Position numbers and translations under genes: made by a program. A stretch of DNA of 64,000 bases from contig NZ_QFWQ01000003.1 of NCBI RefSeq assembly GCF_003335105.1, forward strand, positions 620,001 through 684,000. The letters run 5' to 3'. Origin of the DNA: Rhodanobacter denitrificans. Its GTDB lineage: Bacteria > Pseudomonadota > Gammaproteobacteria > Xanthomonadales > Rhodanobacteraceae. The notes under the pieces were generated by a model, which did no database searches, was not told the origin of the DNA, and saw nothing but the letters and a program-made list of their open reading frames with translations. Positions 23,554 through 32,547 of the stretch are shown in pieces. The first letter of the stretch is position 1; every line of letters starts with the position of its first letter.

Positions 23554-23579
23554 TCAGCGATCAAGGATGAGCGCACAAA

Positions 23580-23939
23580 CTACGCCGCCAGACTGGCCTT
23601 CGCTTTCTCGGCGATCGCACCAAACGCCTTGATGTCGTGCACGGCGATATCAGCGAGGACCTTGCGGTCAACGGTTATGCCGGCCTTGCTCAGGCCATTG
23701 ATCAGGCGGCTGTAGGACAGGCCGAACATGCGCGCGGCAGCGTTGATGCGGACGATCCACAGTGCACGGAACTGGCGCTTGCGCTGCTTGCGGCCGATAT
23801 AGGCGTACTGACCGGCCTTGACGACGGCCTGGTTGGCAACGCGGAAGACCTTGCGGCGGGCGTTGTAGTAGCCCTTGGCGCGGCCGATGATTTTCTTGTG
23901 ACGACGACGGGCGGTGACGCCACGCTTTACACGAGCCAT
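23580..23939 (-). CDS. rplT: 50S ribosomal protein L20
   Basis: L20 is a 119-residue, highly basic early-assembly protein of the large subunit. The N-terminus [18 protein letters not shown] is diagnostic. In other bacteria L20 represses its own operon by binding the mRNA ahead of rpmI. rpmI lies 11 bases upstream, as in the standard infC-rpmI-rplT order. Confidence 0.98.
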   Translation of the reverse strand: MARVKRGVTARRRHKKIIGRAKGYYNARRKVFRVANQAVVKAGQYAYIGRKQRKRQFRALWIVRINAAARMFGLSYSRLINGLSKAGITVDRKVLADIAVHDIKAFGAIAEKAKASLAA

Positions 23940-23950
23940 GGTCTATCTCC

Positions 23951-24148
23951 TCACAAGTACGGCAGCATGCGAGCCACGCCCGGGGCGTCGCACGCCTTGA
24001 GGTGGTTCGGTGCACGGAGACCACGCTTCAGCTTGGTCGACTTCTTGGTCAGGATGTGCGACTTGAACGCGTGGCCGCACTTGATCTTGCCCGATGCGGT
24101 CTTGCGAAAACGCTTCGCCGCCGCCCGGTTGGTCTTGATCTTGGGCAT
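23951..24148 (-). CDS. rpmI: 50S ribosomal protein L35
   Basis: L35 is a 65-residue basic protein starting [18 protein letters not shown]. The start is the ATG at 24148 with an AAGGAG site; the longer upstream frame is not conserved L35. The gene lies 11 bases before rplT. The 245-base gap from infC contains a likely internal promoter (24296-24317) and probably the L20 target structure. Confidence 0.98.
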   Translation of the reverse strand: MPKIKTNRAAAKRFRKTASGKIKCGHAFKSHILTKKSTKLKRGLRAPNHLKACDAPGVARMLPYL

Positions 24149-24295
24149 GGTAATGCTCCTTGTGTGGGACTCGTCCGCTGGGGACGGCCCGGTTTCTGAC
24201 TGATCTGGCGGTGGCGGCATCCCCGGAGGGACCTGGCCACGCTTTCCGTCCTGCCACGATCGGTGCACGACCCTTCCAGACGGGTCGAATCGGCG

Positions 24296-24317
24296 ATTAT
24301 ACGGAGTTCAAACTCCG
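24296..24317 (-). promoter_or_regulatory. probable internal promoter of rpmI-rplT with a palindrome in its spacer
   Basis: On the minus strand a perfect TATAAT at 24301-24296 is directly preceded by the palindrome CGGAGTT-TG-AACTCCG (24317-24302, 7-bp arms). Only a weak -35 (TGGTAT) lies 17 bases upstream of the TATAAT. Because the palindrome is upstream of the expected transcript start, it would act as DNA and not as an RNA hairpin of this promoter; a regulator-binding site is one reading. Transcripts from the thrS promoter would include it. Confidence 0.55.
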
Positions 24318-24393
24318 GATACCAGTAGCCAGGCCCCTGCGGACGGGCGCGCTCCTGCCGGAAGCAACCCGGCGCCCATGGGCGCCGCGATGC

Positions 24394-24918
24394 CTATTTC
24401 TTCTTGGGGCCGATCATCATGACCATCTGGCGCCCTTCCAGCCGCGGAAAGGACTCGACCAGGCCGTTCTCGCCGACATCTTCCTGGATCTTCTTCGCCA
24501 GGTTCTGGCCCAGGTCCTGGTGCGACATTTCGCGGCCGCGGAAGCGGATGGTGACCTTGACCTTGTCGCCTTCCTCGAGGAAACGGAGCATGTTGCGCAG
24601 CTTGATCTGGTAGTCGCCCACGTCCGTGACCGGACGGAACTTCACTTCCTTGATCTCGACCTGCTTCTGCTTCTTCTTGGCGGCCTGCGCCTTCTTCTGG
24701 GCTTCGAACTTGAACTTGCCGTAATCCATGATGCGGCAGACCGGCGGATCGCCGTTCGGCTGGATCTCGACCAGATCCATGCCCGCTTCCTCGGCTGCGC
24801 GCAGCGCCTCGTCACGGGAGAGAATGCCGAGCTGTTCCGAATCCGGGCCGATCACGCGAACGCGCGGCACGCGGATTTCCAGGTTGCGACGATTGCCCTT
24901 GTTGTCGGTGGTAGCGAT
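24394..24918 (-). CDS. infC: translation initiation factor IF-3, ATC start
   Basis: IF-3 is read here as 174 residues from an ATC codon at 24918-24916, giving [22 protein letters not shown], the conserved N-terminus of the family. A strong CTGGAGG lies eight bases upstream (24933-24927). The first standard start codon in frame, GTG at 24870, would delete 16 conserved residues and has no good ribosome-binding site. In E. coli infC begins with AUU, and this rare start lets IF-3 repress its own translation; the same logic is inferred here. The gene lies 44 bases after thrS. Confidence 0.95.
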   Translation of the reverse strand: MATTDNKGNRRNLEIRVPRVRVIGPDSEQLGILSRDEALRAAEEAGMDLVEIQPNGDPPVCRIMDYGKFKFEAQKKAQAAKKKQKQVEIKEVKFRPVTDVGDYQIKLRNMLRFLEEGDKVKVTIRFRGREMSHQDLGQNLAKKIQEDVGENGLVESFPRLEGRQMVMMIGPKKK

Positions 24919-24962
24919 ACCACGATCCTCCAGAAGAAGTGATGAAACAGACCGCCCGGCGT

Positions 24963-26864
24963 TCAGCGCCGGATTTCGGTCTCCAGTCGTTCGACGAAGC
25001 CAGCCAGCGGCATGCTGCCCAGGTCCTCGCCGGAACGGGTACGCACGGAAACGGCACCCGTCTCCTTCTCGCGGTCACCGACCACGAGAAGATAAGGCAC
25101 TTTCTGCAGCGTATGTTCGCGGATTTTATAGCCGACTTTCTCGTTGCGCAAATCCGATTGTACCCGGAAACCTTTGTCGACAAGGGTTTGCGTCACTTCG
25201 CGGACGTAATCGGCCTGTGCATCGGTGATATTGATCACCACCGCCTGCACCGGGGCCAGCCAGGCCGGCAGCAGGCCGGCATGGTGCTCGATCAGGATGC
25301 CGATGAAACGCTCCATCGAACCCACGATGGCCCGGTGCAGCATCACCGGATGCCGCTTCTGTGAATGCTCGTCCACGTACTCAGCGCCCAGCCGCTCGGG
25401 CATCATGAAATCCACCTGCATGGTGCCGACCTGCCAGGCCCGGCCGATCGAATCCTTCATGTGGTACTCGATCTTCGGGCCGTAGAACGCGCCCTCGCCC
25501 GGCAACTCCTCCCAGGCCACGCCGGCGGCGGAGAGCGCCGCGCGCAATGCCGCCTCGGCGCGGTCCCACACCGCATCCTCGCCGATGCGCTTGTCGGGGC
25601 GCAGGGCGATCTTCAGGCCGATATCCTTGAAACCGAAATCCGCGTAGACCTGCATCGCCTGGCGGTGGAACGCGGTGACCTCCGACTCGATCTGTTCGGC
25701 GGTGCAGAAAATGTGCCCGTCGTCCTGGGTGAAAGCGCGCACGCGCATGATGCCGTGCAGCGCGCCGGACGGCTCGTTGCGGTGGCAACCGCCGAACTCG
25801 CCGTAGCGGATCGGCAGCTCGCGGTAGCTGTGCAGGCCGGTGTTGAACACTTGCACATGGCCCGGGCAGTTCATCGGCTTCAGCGCGTAGGTACGCTTCT
25901 CCGACTCGGTGAAGAACATGTTTTCCTGGTAGTTGTCCCAGTGCCCGGATTTCTTCCACAGCGACACGTCCAGCACCTGCGGGCAACGCACTTCCTGGTA
26001 GCCGCTCTTGCGGTACACGCCGCGCATGTACTGTTCGACCTGCTGCCAGATCGCCCAGCCGTTCGGGTGCCAGAACACCATGCCCGGGCTCTCTTCCTGC
26101 TGATGGAACAGGTCGAGCTGCTTGCCGATCTTGCGATGGTCGCGCTTCTCGGCCTCCTCCAGCTGGAGCAGCCAGGACTTGAGATCCTTGTCGTTGAGCC
26201 ACGCGGTGCCGTAGATGCGGCTCAACATCGCGTTGTTCGAATCGCCGCGCCAGTACGCGCCGGCCACCTTCATCAGCTTGAACGAATGCAGCTTGCCGGT
26301 GTTCGGCACGTGCGGGCCGCGGCACAGGTCGGTGAACTCGCCCTGCGTGTACAGCGACAGGTCCTCGCTGGCCGGGATGCCCTCGATGATCTCCGCCTTG
26401 AAGTTTTCGCCGATGCCGCGGAAGAACGCCACCGCCTCGTCGCGCGACTTCACGCTGCGGGTCACCGGCAGCTGTTCGTCGACGATCTTGTGCATCTCCG
26501 CCTCGATCCTGGGCAGGTCGTCCGGGGTGAACGGCCGTTCGTAGGCGAAGTCGTAATAGAAACCGTTGTCGATCACCGGGCCGATGGTGACCTGCGCGCC
26601 CGGGAACAGCCGCTGCACCGCCTGGCCCATCAGGTGCGCGGTGGAATGGCGCAGGATTTCCAGCGCCTCGGGGCTCTTCTCGGTGACGATCTGCACGCTG
26701 GCGTCGTGCTCGATCGGGAAGCTCGCGTCGACCAGCTTGCCGTCGACCTTGCCGGCCAGGGTCGCCTTGGCCAGACCGGCGCCGATCGAGGCGGCCACGT
26801 CCTGCACGGTGACGGGGTGGTCGAACGGCTTCTTGCTGCCGTCGGGTAGCGTGATTTCAATCAT
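24963..26864 (-). CDS. thrS: threonyl-tRNA synthetase
   Basis: This 633-residue class-II synthetase has an N-terminal TGS domain (about 1-60), the editing domain with [11 protein letters not shown] and the metal-binding region, a catalytic core with [19 protein letters not shown] (motif 2 region), and a C-terminal anticodon-binding domain. The start [10 protein letters not shown] is typical. It is preceded by a 155-base leader holding a promoter, an eight-codon ORF with tandem Thr codons and a terminator, which looks like an attenuator. It heads the operon that continues through merR. Confidence 0.97.
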   Translation of the reverse strand: MIEITLPDGSKKPFDHPVTVQDVAASIGAGLAKATLAGKVDGKLVDASFPIEHDASVQIVTEKSPEALEILRHSTAHLMGQAVQRLFPGAQVTIGPVIDNGFYYDFAYERPFTPDDLPRIEAEMHKIVDEQLPVTRSVKSRDEAVAFFRGIGENFKAEIIEGIPASEDLSLYTQGEFTDLCRGPHVPNTGKLHSFKLMKVAGAYWRGDSNNAMLSRIYGTAWLNDKDLKSWLLQLEEAEKRDHRKIGKQLDLFHQQEESPGMVFWHPNGWAIWQQVEQYMRGVYRKSGYQEVRCPQVLDVSLWKKSGHWDNYQENMFFTESEKRTYALKPMNCPGHVQVFNTGLHSYRELPIRYGEFGGCHRNEPSGALHGIMRVRAFTQDDGHIFCTAEQIESEVTAFHRQAMQVYADFGFKDIGLKIALRPDKRIGEDAVWDRAEAALRAALSAAGVAWEELPGEGAFYGPKIEYHMKDSIGRAWQVGTMQVDFMMPERLGAEYVDEHSQKRHPVMLHRAIVGSMERFIGILIEHHAGLLPAWLAPVQAVVINITDAQADYVREVTQTLVDKGFRVQSDLRNEKVGYKIREHTLQKVPYLLVVGDREKETGAVSVRTRSGEDLGSMPLAGFVERLETEIRR

Positions 26865-26884
26865 GGAGGCTTCTCTGGAAAAGC

Positions 26885-26932
26885 AAAAAAGGGCATGACG
26901 CCCTTTCTTTGGTGACGAAGAAACGGAGGCGT
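26885..26932 (-). promoter_or_regulatory. transcription attenuator in the thrS leader (terminator and competing antiterminator)
   Basis: Terminator: AAAGGGC/GCCCTTT (26906-26900 with 26894-26888) on the minus strand, a 5-base loop and a T-run, ending 20 bases before the thrS ATG. Antiterminator: UUUCUU (26923-26918) can pair with AAGAAA (26909-26904), extended by ACGCC (26932-26928) with GGCGU (26902-26898). The two structures use the same AAAGGGC segment, so they exclude each other. A leader ORF ends nine bases before the antiterminator's left arm. Confidence 0.75.
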
Positions 26933-26940
26933 GGTGGCGG

Positions 26941-26967
26941 TCAGTCGTGGAAGCGGGTAGTTGCCAT
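26941..26967 (-). CDS. putative thrS leader peptide MATTRFHD
   Basis: This is an eight-codon ORF (ATG 26967 to TGA 26941), with codons 3 and 4 both for threonine (ACT, ACC) and codon 6 for phenylalanine. Only a weak GAG-type ribosome-binding site precedes it. A ribosome stalled at the Thr codons would leave the downstream antiterminator arm free, whereas one that reaches the stop would cover it and favour the terminator. The operon encodes ThrRS and PheRS. Too short to confirm by similarity; the case rests on position and codons. Confidence 0.5.
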   Translation of the reverse strand: MATTRFHD

Positions 26968-27025
26968 GTCGCACACTCGGCCGGCGCGCAGCGCGGGCCA
27001 CCTTGGTCCGATGATGGATGAAGAG

Positions 27026-27054
27026 ACGCTAGTTTAGCCCGGATTGCCTGTCAA
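27026..27054 (-). promoter_or_regulatory. sigma-70-type promoter of the thrS operon
   Basis: On the minus strand there is a consensus -35 TTGACA (27054-27049), a 17-base spacer and a -10 TAGCGT (27031-27026). The start would be near 27018, about 50 bases before the leader ORF. Confidence 0.7.
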
Positions 27055-27123
27055 TCCGCAGCCGGCGTGGCTTCGCCCGCCGTCGGCGGCGATACAATGC
27101 CGGCGATCTCCCGAGGACAATCC

Positions 27124-28131
27124 ATGCGCATCCTGGTCACCGGCACCGCCGGCTTCATCGGCGCCGCCCTGACGCAGCGGCTGCTGGCGCGCGGCGACGT
27201 GGTGCATGGCATCGACAACCACAACGACTATTACGACCCGGCGTTGAAGGAAGCCCGCCTGGCGCGTTTCGCCGACCATCCGAACTACACCCACCAGCGC
27301 ACCGACCTGGCCGATGCGGGCGCGCTGAATCATGCGTTCGCCGCGTTCGGGCCACAGCGGGTGGTGAACCTCGCCGCGCAGGCCGGCGTGCGCTATTCGT
27401 TGCAGAACCCGCAGGCCTACGTGTCGAGCAACCTGGTCGGCTTCGCCAACATTCTCGAGGCCTGCCGCCACGGCGGCGTGGAGCACCTGGTCTACGCCTC
27501 GTCCAGCTCGGTCTACGGCGCCAACCGCAAGCTGCCGTTCGCGGTGGAGGACGCGGTCGACCACCCGGTCAGCCTGTACGCCGCCAGCAAGAAGGCAAAC
27601 GAGCTGATGGCGCACAGCTACAGCCACCTGTTCGGCCTGCCGACCACCGGCCTGCGCTTCTTCACCGTATACGGGCCGTGGGGGCGGCCGGACATGTCGC
27701 CGATGCTGTTCGCCGACCGGATCAGCCGCGGCGAACCGATCGACGTGTTCAACTTCGGCCACCACAGCCGCGACTTCACCTATATCGACGACATCGTCGA
27801 GGGCGTGATCCGCACGCTCGACCACCCGGCCGAACCGGATCCGGCGTACAACGCCGAGCGACCGAACCCCGGCACCTCGAACGCGCCGTACCGCGTCTAC
27901 AACCTCGGCAACGACCAGCCGGTGCAGCTGCTGCGCTTCATCGAACTGCTGGAACAGAACCTTGGCCGCAGCGTGGAAAAACGCCTGCTGCCGATGCAGC
28001 CCGGCGACGTGCCCGACACCTGGGCCGACGTGTCGGCGCTGCGCCGCGACGTGGGCTACGCGCCCGGCACGTCGATCGAGGATGGGGTGGCGCGCTTCGT
28101 GCAGTGGTACCGGGAGTACTTCGAGAAGTGA
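27124..28131 (+). CDS. NAD-dependent sugar epimerase, probably UDP-glucuronate 4-epimerase
   Basis: This 335-residue short-chain dehydrogenase-type epimerase has the Rossmann motif GTAGFIG at 7-13, the catalytic Ser/Tyr/Lys set with Tyr152 and Lys156 (SLYAASKKANE), and TGLRFFTVYGPWGRPDM, which is typical of UDP-glucuronate epimerases (LpsL/GAE group). The product, UDP-galacturonate, would feed surface polysaccharide or lipid A-core modification. No other polysaccharide gene is adjacent. The ATG at 27124 follows CGAGGACA. UDP-glucose 4-epimerase is the alternative but fits less well. Confidence 0.88.
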   Translation: MRILVTGTAGFIGAALTQRLLARGDVVHGIDNHNDYYDPALKEARLARFADHPNYTHQRTDLADAGALNHAFAAFGPQRVVNLAAQAGVRYSLQNPQAYVSSNLVGFANILEACRHGGVEHLVYASSSSVYGANRKLPFAVEDAVDHPVSLYAASKKANELMAHSYSHLFGLPTTGLRFFTVYGPWGRPDMSPMLFADRISRGEPIDVFNFGHHSRDFTYIDDIVEGVIRTLDHPAEPDPAYNAERPNPGTSNAPYRVYNLGNDQPVQLLRFIELLEQNLGRSVEKRLLPMQPGDVPDTWADVSALRRDVGYAPGTSIEDGVARFVQWYREYFEK

Positions 28132-28199
28132 GTGGAGAGGAGTGAGAAGTGAGAGTGGCTTCGACCAGGCTCTTCTCTCACTTCTCACTCCTCTCCACT
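28131..28199. repeat. perfect 25-bp inverted repeat, purine-rich arm, after the epimerase gene
   Basis: The left arm 28131-28155 is all A/G except its T residues in GTG steps (AGTGGAGAGG, AGTGAGAAGT, GAGAG). The right arm 28175-28199 is its exact reverse complement, with a 19-base loop. The arm is itself built of repeats of GAGTGAG/GAAGTGAG. It starts at the last base of the epimerase stop codon and lies between convergent genes. It can serve as a strong hairpin end for either transcript, though there is no T-run. Confidence 0.85.
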
Positions 28200-28210
28200 T
28201 GCTCCTGCTT

Positions 28211-28660
28211 TCAAAATGGCTTGGCCAGCACCAGCCAGATCACGGCCAGCAGCAGCAGCACCGGCAGCTCGTTGAGCCAGCGCAGCGTGCGCGAAGGCGG
28301 CAGCGCGCCACCCTTCCCGCTGCGCTTGAGCATGCGCCCGGCCCAGACGAAGTAGGCAAGCAGCATGGCGACCAGGGTCAGCTTGGCGTCGATCCAGTGC
28401 GTGCCGGCGGCGACGTTCGGCAGGGCCTGCGGAAACACGCGCCAGCCCTGCCACAGGGTCAGGCCGAACAGAAACGCGAGGCCGAACATGTTGTGGCCGA
28501 ACTTGTACAGCCGCCGCCCCATCAGCTGCAGCCGCGCCAGCACCGCCGGCTCGCTGGCGGCCTCGGCCATGTTCACCAGGATCCGCGGCAGGTAGAACAC
28601 CGTGGCCATCCAGGCGATCACGAACAGCAGGTGCAACGACTTGATCAGCAGGTAGGTCAT
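28211..28660 (-). CDS. HemJ/CopD-family membrane protein
   Basis: This 149-residue protein has four hydrophobic helices. The N-terminus LLIKSLHLLFVIAWMATVFYLPR matches HemJ (protoporphyrinogen IX oxidase, UPF0093), including the conserved His10 and the FYLPR motif. Proteins like this in xanthomonads are often labelled CopD family. HemJ oxidises protoporphyrinogen in heme synthesis where HemG or HemY is absent; whether this one does so cannot be told here. It lies 61 bases after glnD in the same direction. Confidence 0.75.
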   Translation of the reverse strand: MTYLLIKSLHLLFVIAWMATVFYLPRILVNMAEAASEPAVLARLQLMGRRLYKFGHNMFGLAFLFGLTLWQGWRVFPQALPNVAAGTHWIDAKLTLVAMLLAYFVWAGRMLKRSGKGGALPPSRTLRWLNELPVLLLLAVIWLVLAKPF

Positions 28661-28721
28661 GGCGAAACCGCTTGGCCGCTGCGACGCGCAGCGGCCGCGA
28701 TGATAACGCGGAGGCCGCCGT

Positions 28722-31373
28722 TCAATCCCGCGCCGGGCCGATCCGTTCCAGCAGCGCCTGCAGCAGGCGCCCTTGCAGCGCCTCGTCGAGCGGTGCGTCG
28801 TGGCGGTCGGTGAGCTGGAAGAAATCCTCCACGCGCTCGCCGAAGGTGGCGATGCGCGCGTCGTGCACGCGTACCCCTGTGGCCAGCATCACCTGCGCCA
28901 CCGCGGCCAGCAGGCCTGGGCGGTCGGTACCGACCAGGGCCAGCTGGGTACGGCCGCCCGCGGCGTGGAAACTGATCTGCGGCGTCATCTGGAAATGCTT
29001 CTGGTGGCGCGACATGCCGCGCTTGCTCGGTTGCACGCCGGCCGACTGTGCCAGCGCGCGCTGCAGCCGCTGCTGCAGTTCCTCCGCGCGGGCCGCGCTC
29101 ACCGGTTGTTGGCTATCCGCGTCGAGCAGCAGGAGGGTATCCAGCGCCATCCCGGTCGGCGAGCTGAGGATGCGCGCCTCGACCACCGAGAAACGCAACC
29201 GGTCCAGCACCGCCGTGATGGTGGCGAACAGGCCGTCGCGATCGGGCGTGTAGACGAACAGCTCGGTGCTGCCGCGCACCGACAGCGGATGCACGGCCAC
29301 CAGCGGCAATCCACCCCGCGCCCGCAGGATCGCCACGGTCTGCCAGGCGATCTGCTCCGGCCGATGGCGCAGGAAGCTGAGCTGGGGGAAGTCGGCCCAG
29401 ACCCGCACCACGTCGGCTTCGGCGTACCCCTCGTTCAGCAGCAGCGCCAGCGCGTACTCGGAGCATTCGCTCACGCGCGCACCGATGTCGCGCGGCAGAT
29501 CCACGTCACTGCGCAGCGCGTAGCGCGTGCTGGTGCACAGGTCGGCGAGCAGGCGGTCCTTCCAGCCGTTCCACAGCCGCGGGCTGGTGCCGATGATGTC
29601 GGCCACGGTGAGCAGGTACAGCTGGCCGAGCCGCTCGCGGCTGCCGACGACGTCGGCGAACCGGTGCACCACGTCCGGGTCGGTGATGTCCTGGCGCTGC
29701 GCGGTGGTGCTCATCAGCAGGTGCCAGCGCACCAGCCAGGCGACCCGCTCGACGTCGGCCGGCGGCAACCCGAGCCGGCTGCAGAACGCCCGCGCATCCT
29801 CCGCGCCAAGCACCGAGTGGTCGCCGCCGCGCCCTTTGGCGATGTCGTGGAACAGCCCCGCCAGAAGCATCACTTCCGGGGCGGGCAGAGCGGCCCAGAT
29901 CTCGCGGCCGAGCGGAAACTCGCGCTGCGCCGCCGGGTCGGCGAAGCGCGCCAGGTTGCGCAGCACGCGCAGGGTGTGTTCGTCGACCGTGTAGACGTGG
30001 AACAGGTCGTACTGCATGCGCCCGAACACCTTGCCGAACGCCGGCAGAATCGCCGCCAGCAGGCCGTGCCGGTTCATCCGCCACAGTGCCTCCACCGCCG
30101 GCGCGCCGCGGCGGAGCAGCTGCAGGAATGCGGCCATCACTTCGCCGTCGTCGGCCAGCGCATCACCATGCACGGCGGTGGCCTGGTGGATGCGACGCAT
30201 GGTGTCGGCACTGAAGCCGACCACGCCGGGCTGGTCCAGCCGCGCGATGAAAATCTCCACCAGGGCGGCCGGCCGCTGCATGAACAACTGCGGGTCGTGC
30301 GCCGCCAGGCGCTTGCCGTAGCGGATGAAGTCGGCGCCCACGGGCACCGCCTCGCCCGGCGGTTCCAGCATTTCCACAAAGCGTTCGGCGACCTGCATGC
30401 CAAGCCGCTCGACCTGGCTGGCGGCGCGGTAATAGCCCTGCATGAACTGCTCCACGCCGAGGTTCCGTTCGTGCTCGTCCTCGAAGCCCAGCCGCGCGGC
30501 CAGCGCGCGCTGGTAGTCGAACAGCAGCCGTTCCTCGGGCCGGCCCGCCTCCAGGTGCAATGCGTAACGGTAGCGGCGCAAGGTGGCCTCGGACTGCTCC
30601 AGTGCCGCCTGTTCGGCCGGATCGAGCAACCCTTCCGCCACCATGTCGGCGAGTTCGCCCGCATGCGCCAGTCGCCGGCCCAGCCAGCGCAGCGAGTCGA
30701 GCGTGCGCAGGCCGCCGGGGCCATCCTTGATGTTCGGTTCGAGGTTGTAGGCGGTGTCGTCGAAGCGGGCGTGCCGGGCATCGCGCTCGGCCAGCCGCGC
30801 CGCCAGGTACGCCGACGCTGGCCATAGCGCGGGATCGTCGACCACGGCGTGCAATTGCGCGTCGAACGCCGGATCGCCGGCCAGCCGACGGGCATCCAGC
30901 AGGCTGGTGAACACACTGGCATCCTGCGCGGCCAGCGCGCGGCACTGCATCGGGTCGCGCACCGCATGGCCCACCTTCAGGCCGATGTCCCACAGCGTGG
31001 CGAAGAACTGCTCCAGCGCGCGCCGCCGGGCCGGCTCCGGTGCCTGCACCAGGGCCAGCAGATCCACGTCCGAGTACGGAAACAGCAGGCCGCGGCCATA
31101 GCCGCCAACCGCGAACAGCGCCGCCCCTGTCACGTCGCCAAGGCAGGCCGTCCATACGTGCGCCACCACCCGGTCGACCGATTCGCCACGCCGCCGCGCC
31201 AGCACGCTGGCATCGGCGCCATCGCGGAACGCCGTGGCCAGCGCCCGGTCGACGTCGCCGAGCAGCTGCCGCAGCGCCCGCCGCGCGTCGGCCGAGACGC
31301 CCGATCGCGGAACCGCCGCCGGCAGGCGCGGCAGCGGCGGCAGGGCGTGGGCGGTCGGAGCAGTTGAAGGCAT
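28722..31373 (-). CDS. glnD: bifunctional uridylyltransferase/uridylyl-removing enzyme GlnD
   Basis: GlnD senses glutamine and sets the uridylylation state of PII proteins. In the 883-residue protein, the nucleotidyltransferase motif GGYGRGLLFPYSDVD lies at 90-104. The HD phosphohydrolase motif LFHDIAKGRGGDHS is at about residue 505, and two C-terminal ACT domains (around 700 and 810) bind glutamine. The ATG at 31373 (MPSTAPT) was chosen; the 27-codon upstream extension is not conserved. The order map-glnD, divergent from rpsB, is the same as in E. coli. Confidence 0.96.
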   Translation of the reverse strand: MPSTAPTAHALPPLPRLPAAVPRSGVSADARRALRQLLGDVDRALATAFRDGADASVLARRRGESVDRVVAHVWTACLGDVTGAALFAVGGYGRGLLFPYSDVDLLALVQAPEPARRRALEQFFATLWDIGLKVGHAVRDPMQCRALAAQDASVFTSLLDARRLAGDPAFDAQLHAVVDDPALWPASAYLAARLAERDARHARFDDTAYNLEPNIKDGPGGLRTLDSLRWLGRRLAHAGELADMVAEGLLDPAEQAALEQSEATLRRYRYALHLEAGRPEERLLFDYQRALAARLGFEDEHERNLGVEQFMQGYYRAASQVERLGMQVAERFVEMLEPPGEAVPVGADFIRYGKRLAAHDPQLFMQRPAALVEIFIARLDQPGVVGFSADTMRRIHQATAVHGDALADDGEVMAAFLQLLRRGAPAVEALWRMNRHGLLAAILPAFGKVFGRMQYDLFHVYTVDEHTLRVLRNLARFADPAAQREFPLGREIWAALPAPEVMLLAGLFHDIAKGRGGDHSVLGAEDARAFCSRLGLPPADVERVAWLVRWHLLMSTTAQRQDITDPDVVHRFADVVGSRERLGQLYLLTVADIIGTSPRLWNGWKDRLLADLCTSTRYALRSDVDLPRDIGARVSECSEYALALLLNEGYAEADVVRVWADFPQLSFLRHRPEQIAWQTVAILRARGGLPLVAVHPLSVRGSTELFVYTPDRDGLFATITAVLDRLRFSVVEARILSSPTGMALDTLLLLDADSQQPVSAARAEELQQRLQRALAQSAGVQPSKRGMSRHQKHFQMTPQISFHAAGGRTQLALVGTDRPGLLAAVAQVMLATGVRVHDARIATFGERVEDFFQLTDRHDAPLDEALQGRLLQALLERIGPARD

Positions 31374-31467
31374 GGCGTGACCCCGGAAGCGAGCGCAAGA
31401 AACAGGGGCGGAAAATGAGAAAAGGCCTGCGAGCCGCACCGCTCGCCATCTCACCCCTGCTTTTTAC

Positions 31468-32235
31468 TCACTCCTGATCCGGCCAGGGCGTGAGGATCTC
31501 GAAACCGTCGTCGGTGACCGCGATGGTGTGCTCCCATTGCGCCGACAGCGAGTGGTCCTTGGTGACCACGGTCCAGCCGTCCGGCAGCTGGCGGGTCTGC
31601 GGCCTGCCCGCGTTGATCATCGGCTCGACGGTGAAGGTCATGCCCTTCTTCAGCTCGACGCCGGTGCCGGGCTTGCCGTAGTGCAGCACCTGCGGCTCGT
31701 CGTGATAGACCTTGCCGATGCCGTGGCCGCAGTACTCGCGCACCACCGAGAAGCCGGCCGCCTCGGCATGCTGCTGGATCGCATGGCCGATGTCGCCCAG
31801 GGTGGCGCCCGGGCGCACCGCCTGGATGCCGCGCATCATCGCCTCGAAAGTCGTGTCGACCAGCCGCCTGGCCAGCACCGAGGGGGTGCCGGCGATATAC
31901 ATGCGGCTGGTGTCGCCGTGCCAGCCATCCTTGATCACGGTGACGTCCAGGTTGACGATGTCGCCGTCCTTGAGCACCTTGCCCTCGTTCGGGATGCCGT
32001 GACAGATCACGTGATTGACCGAGGTGCACAGGGTCTTTGGGAAGCCGTGGTAGCCGACGTTGGCGGGAATCGCCTTCTGCACGTTGACGATGTGCTCGTA
32101 GGCGCGCCGGTCCAGCTCCTCGGTGGTGACGCCGGGCTTGACGTACTCCTTGAGCATCGCCAGCACTTCGGCGGCCAGCTTGCCGGCGACGCGCATGCCT
32201 TCGAGGTCGGCGGGGGATTTGAGGGTAATGGCCAT
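31468..32235 (-). CDS. map: methionine aminopeptidase, type I
   Basis: Map removes the initiator Met from nascent proteins. In the 255-residue protein the metal ligands are Asp97, Asp108, His171, Glu204 and Glu235, and the substrate-positioning His79 is also present. The start [13 protein letters not shown] (ATG 32235) is family-typical. The gene is divergent from rpsB with 312 bases between the starts, and glnD follows 94 bases downstream. Confidence 0.97.
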   Translation of the reverse strand: MAITLKSPADLEGMRVAGKLAAEVLAMLKEYVKPGVTTEELDRRAYEHIVNVQKAIPANVGYHGFPKTLCTSVNHVICHGIPNEGKVLKDGDIVNLDVTVIKDGWHGDTSRMYIAGTPSVLARRLVDTTFEAMMRGIQAVRPGATLGDIGHAIQQHAEAAGFSVVREYCGHGIGKVYHDEPQVLHYGKPGTGVELKKGMTFTVEPMINAGRPQTRQLPDGWTVVTKDHSLSAQWEHTIAVTDDGFEILTPWPDQE

Positions 32236-32279
32236 GGGTTCCACTCATATGGCGGCAAAAGTTGCCGTTATCCAGCAAC

Positions 32280-32309
32280 TTGCCGCACTGCCGGCGTACC
32301 GGCTACAAT
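32280..32309 (+). promoter_or_regulatory. probable promoter of rpsB-tsf
   Basis: TTGCCG (32280-32285), an 18-base spacer and TACAAT (32304-32309). The transcript would start near 32317 and have a leader of about 230 bases. Confidence 0.65.
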
Positions 32310-32547
32310 CTTGGAGTTTTGCAGACCTGACAGGCCCATCTTGACGGCCGGCCAGCGCAAAGCGAACCGGGATTGTAACCCTGCGCGGTACAACACCCAA
32401 ACCAACGCCACACACGCATCGGCACCGCCTTCGGGGTGCCGCGCCTCGCCCACCGACAACATCGGGCCAGTCGCGGTCGAAGCCGGGGATGCGTGGAGGT
32501 CCCAACCCCCGAGCCTGTCACCAGGCTCAACAATCGGAGTTACACCC
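32310..32547 (+). other. long structured 5' leader of rpsB
   Basis: Two clear hairpins are present: CGGCACC/GGTGCCG (32420-32441) and a perfect GAGCCTG-TCAC-CAGGCTC (32511-32528), which ends six bases before the CGGAG ribosome-binding site. In enterobacteria the rpsB leader mediates repression by S2. Position and structure suggest the same here, but sequence identity with the known leader was not shown. Confidence 0.5.

Noticed and set aside
26885-27018. T-box riboswitch upstream of thrS
   Set aside because: No T-box sequence, specifier loop or long conserved leader is present. T-boxes are mainly a Gram-positive mechanism, and a leader peptide with Thr codons explains the terminator better.
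28211-28660. Naming this gene hemJ outright
   Set aside because: The N-terminal motif fits HemJ, but CopD-type relatives share it and whether the genome has hemG or hemY is unknown from this window.
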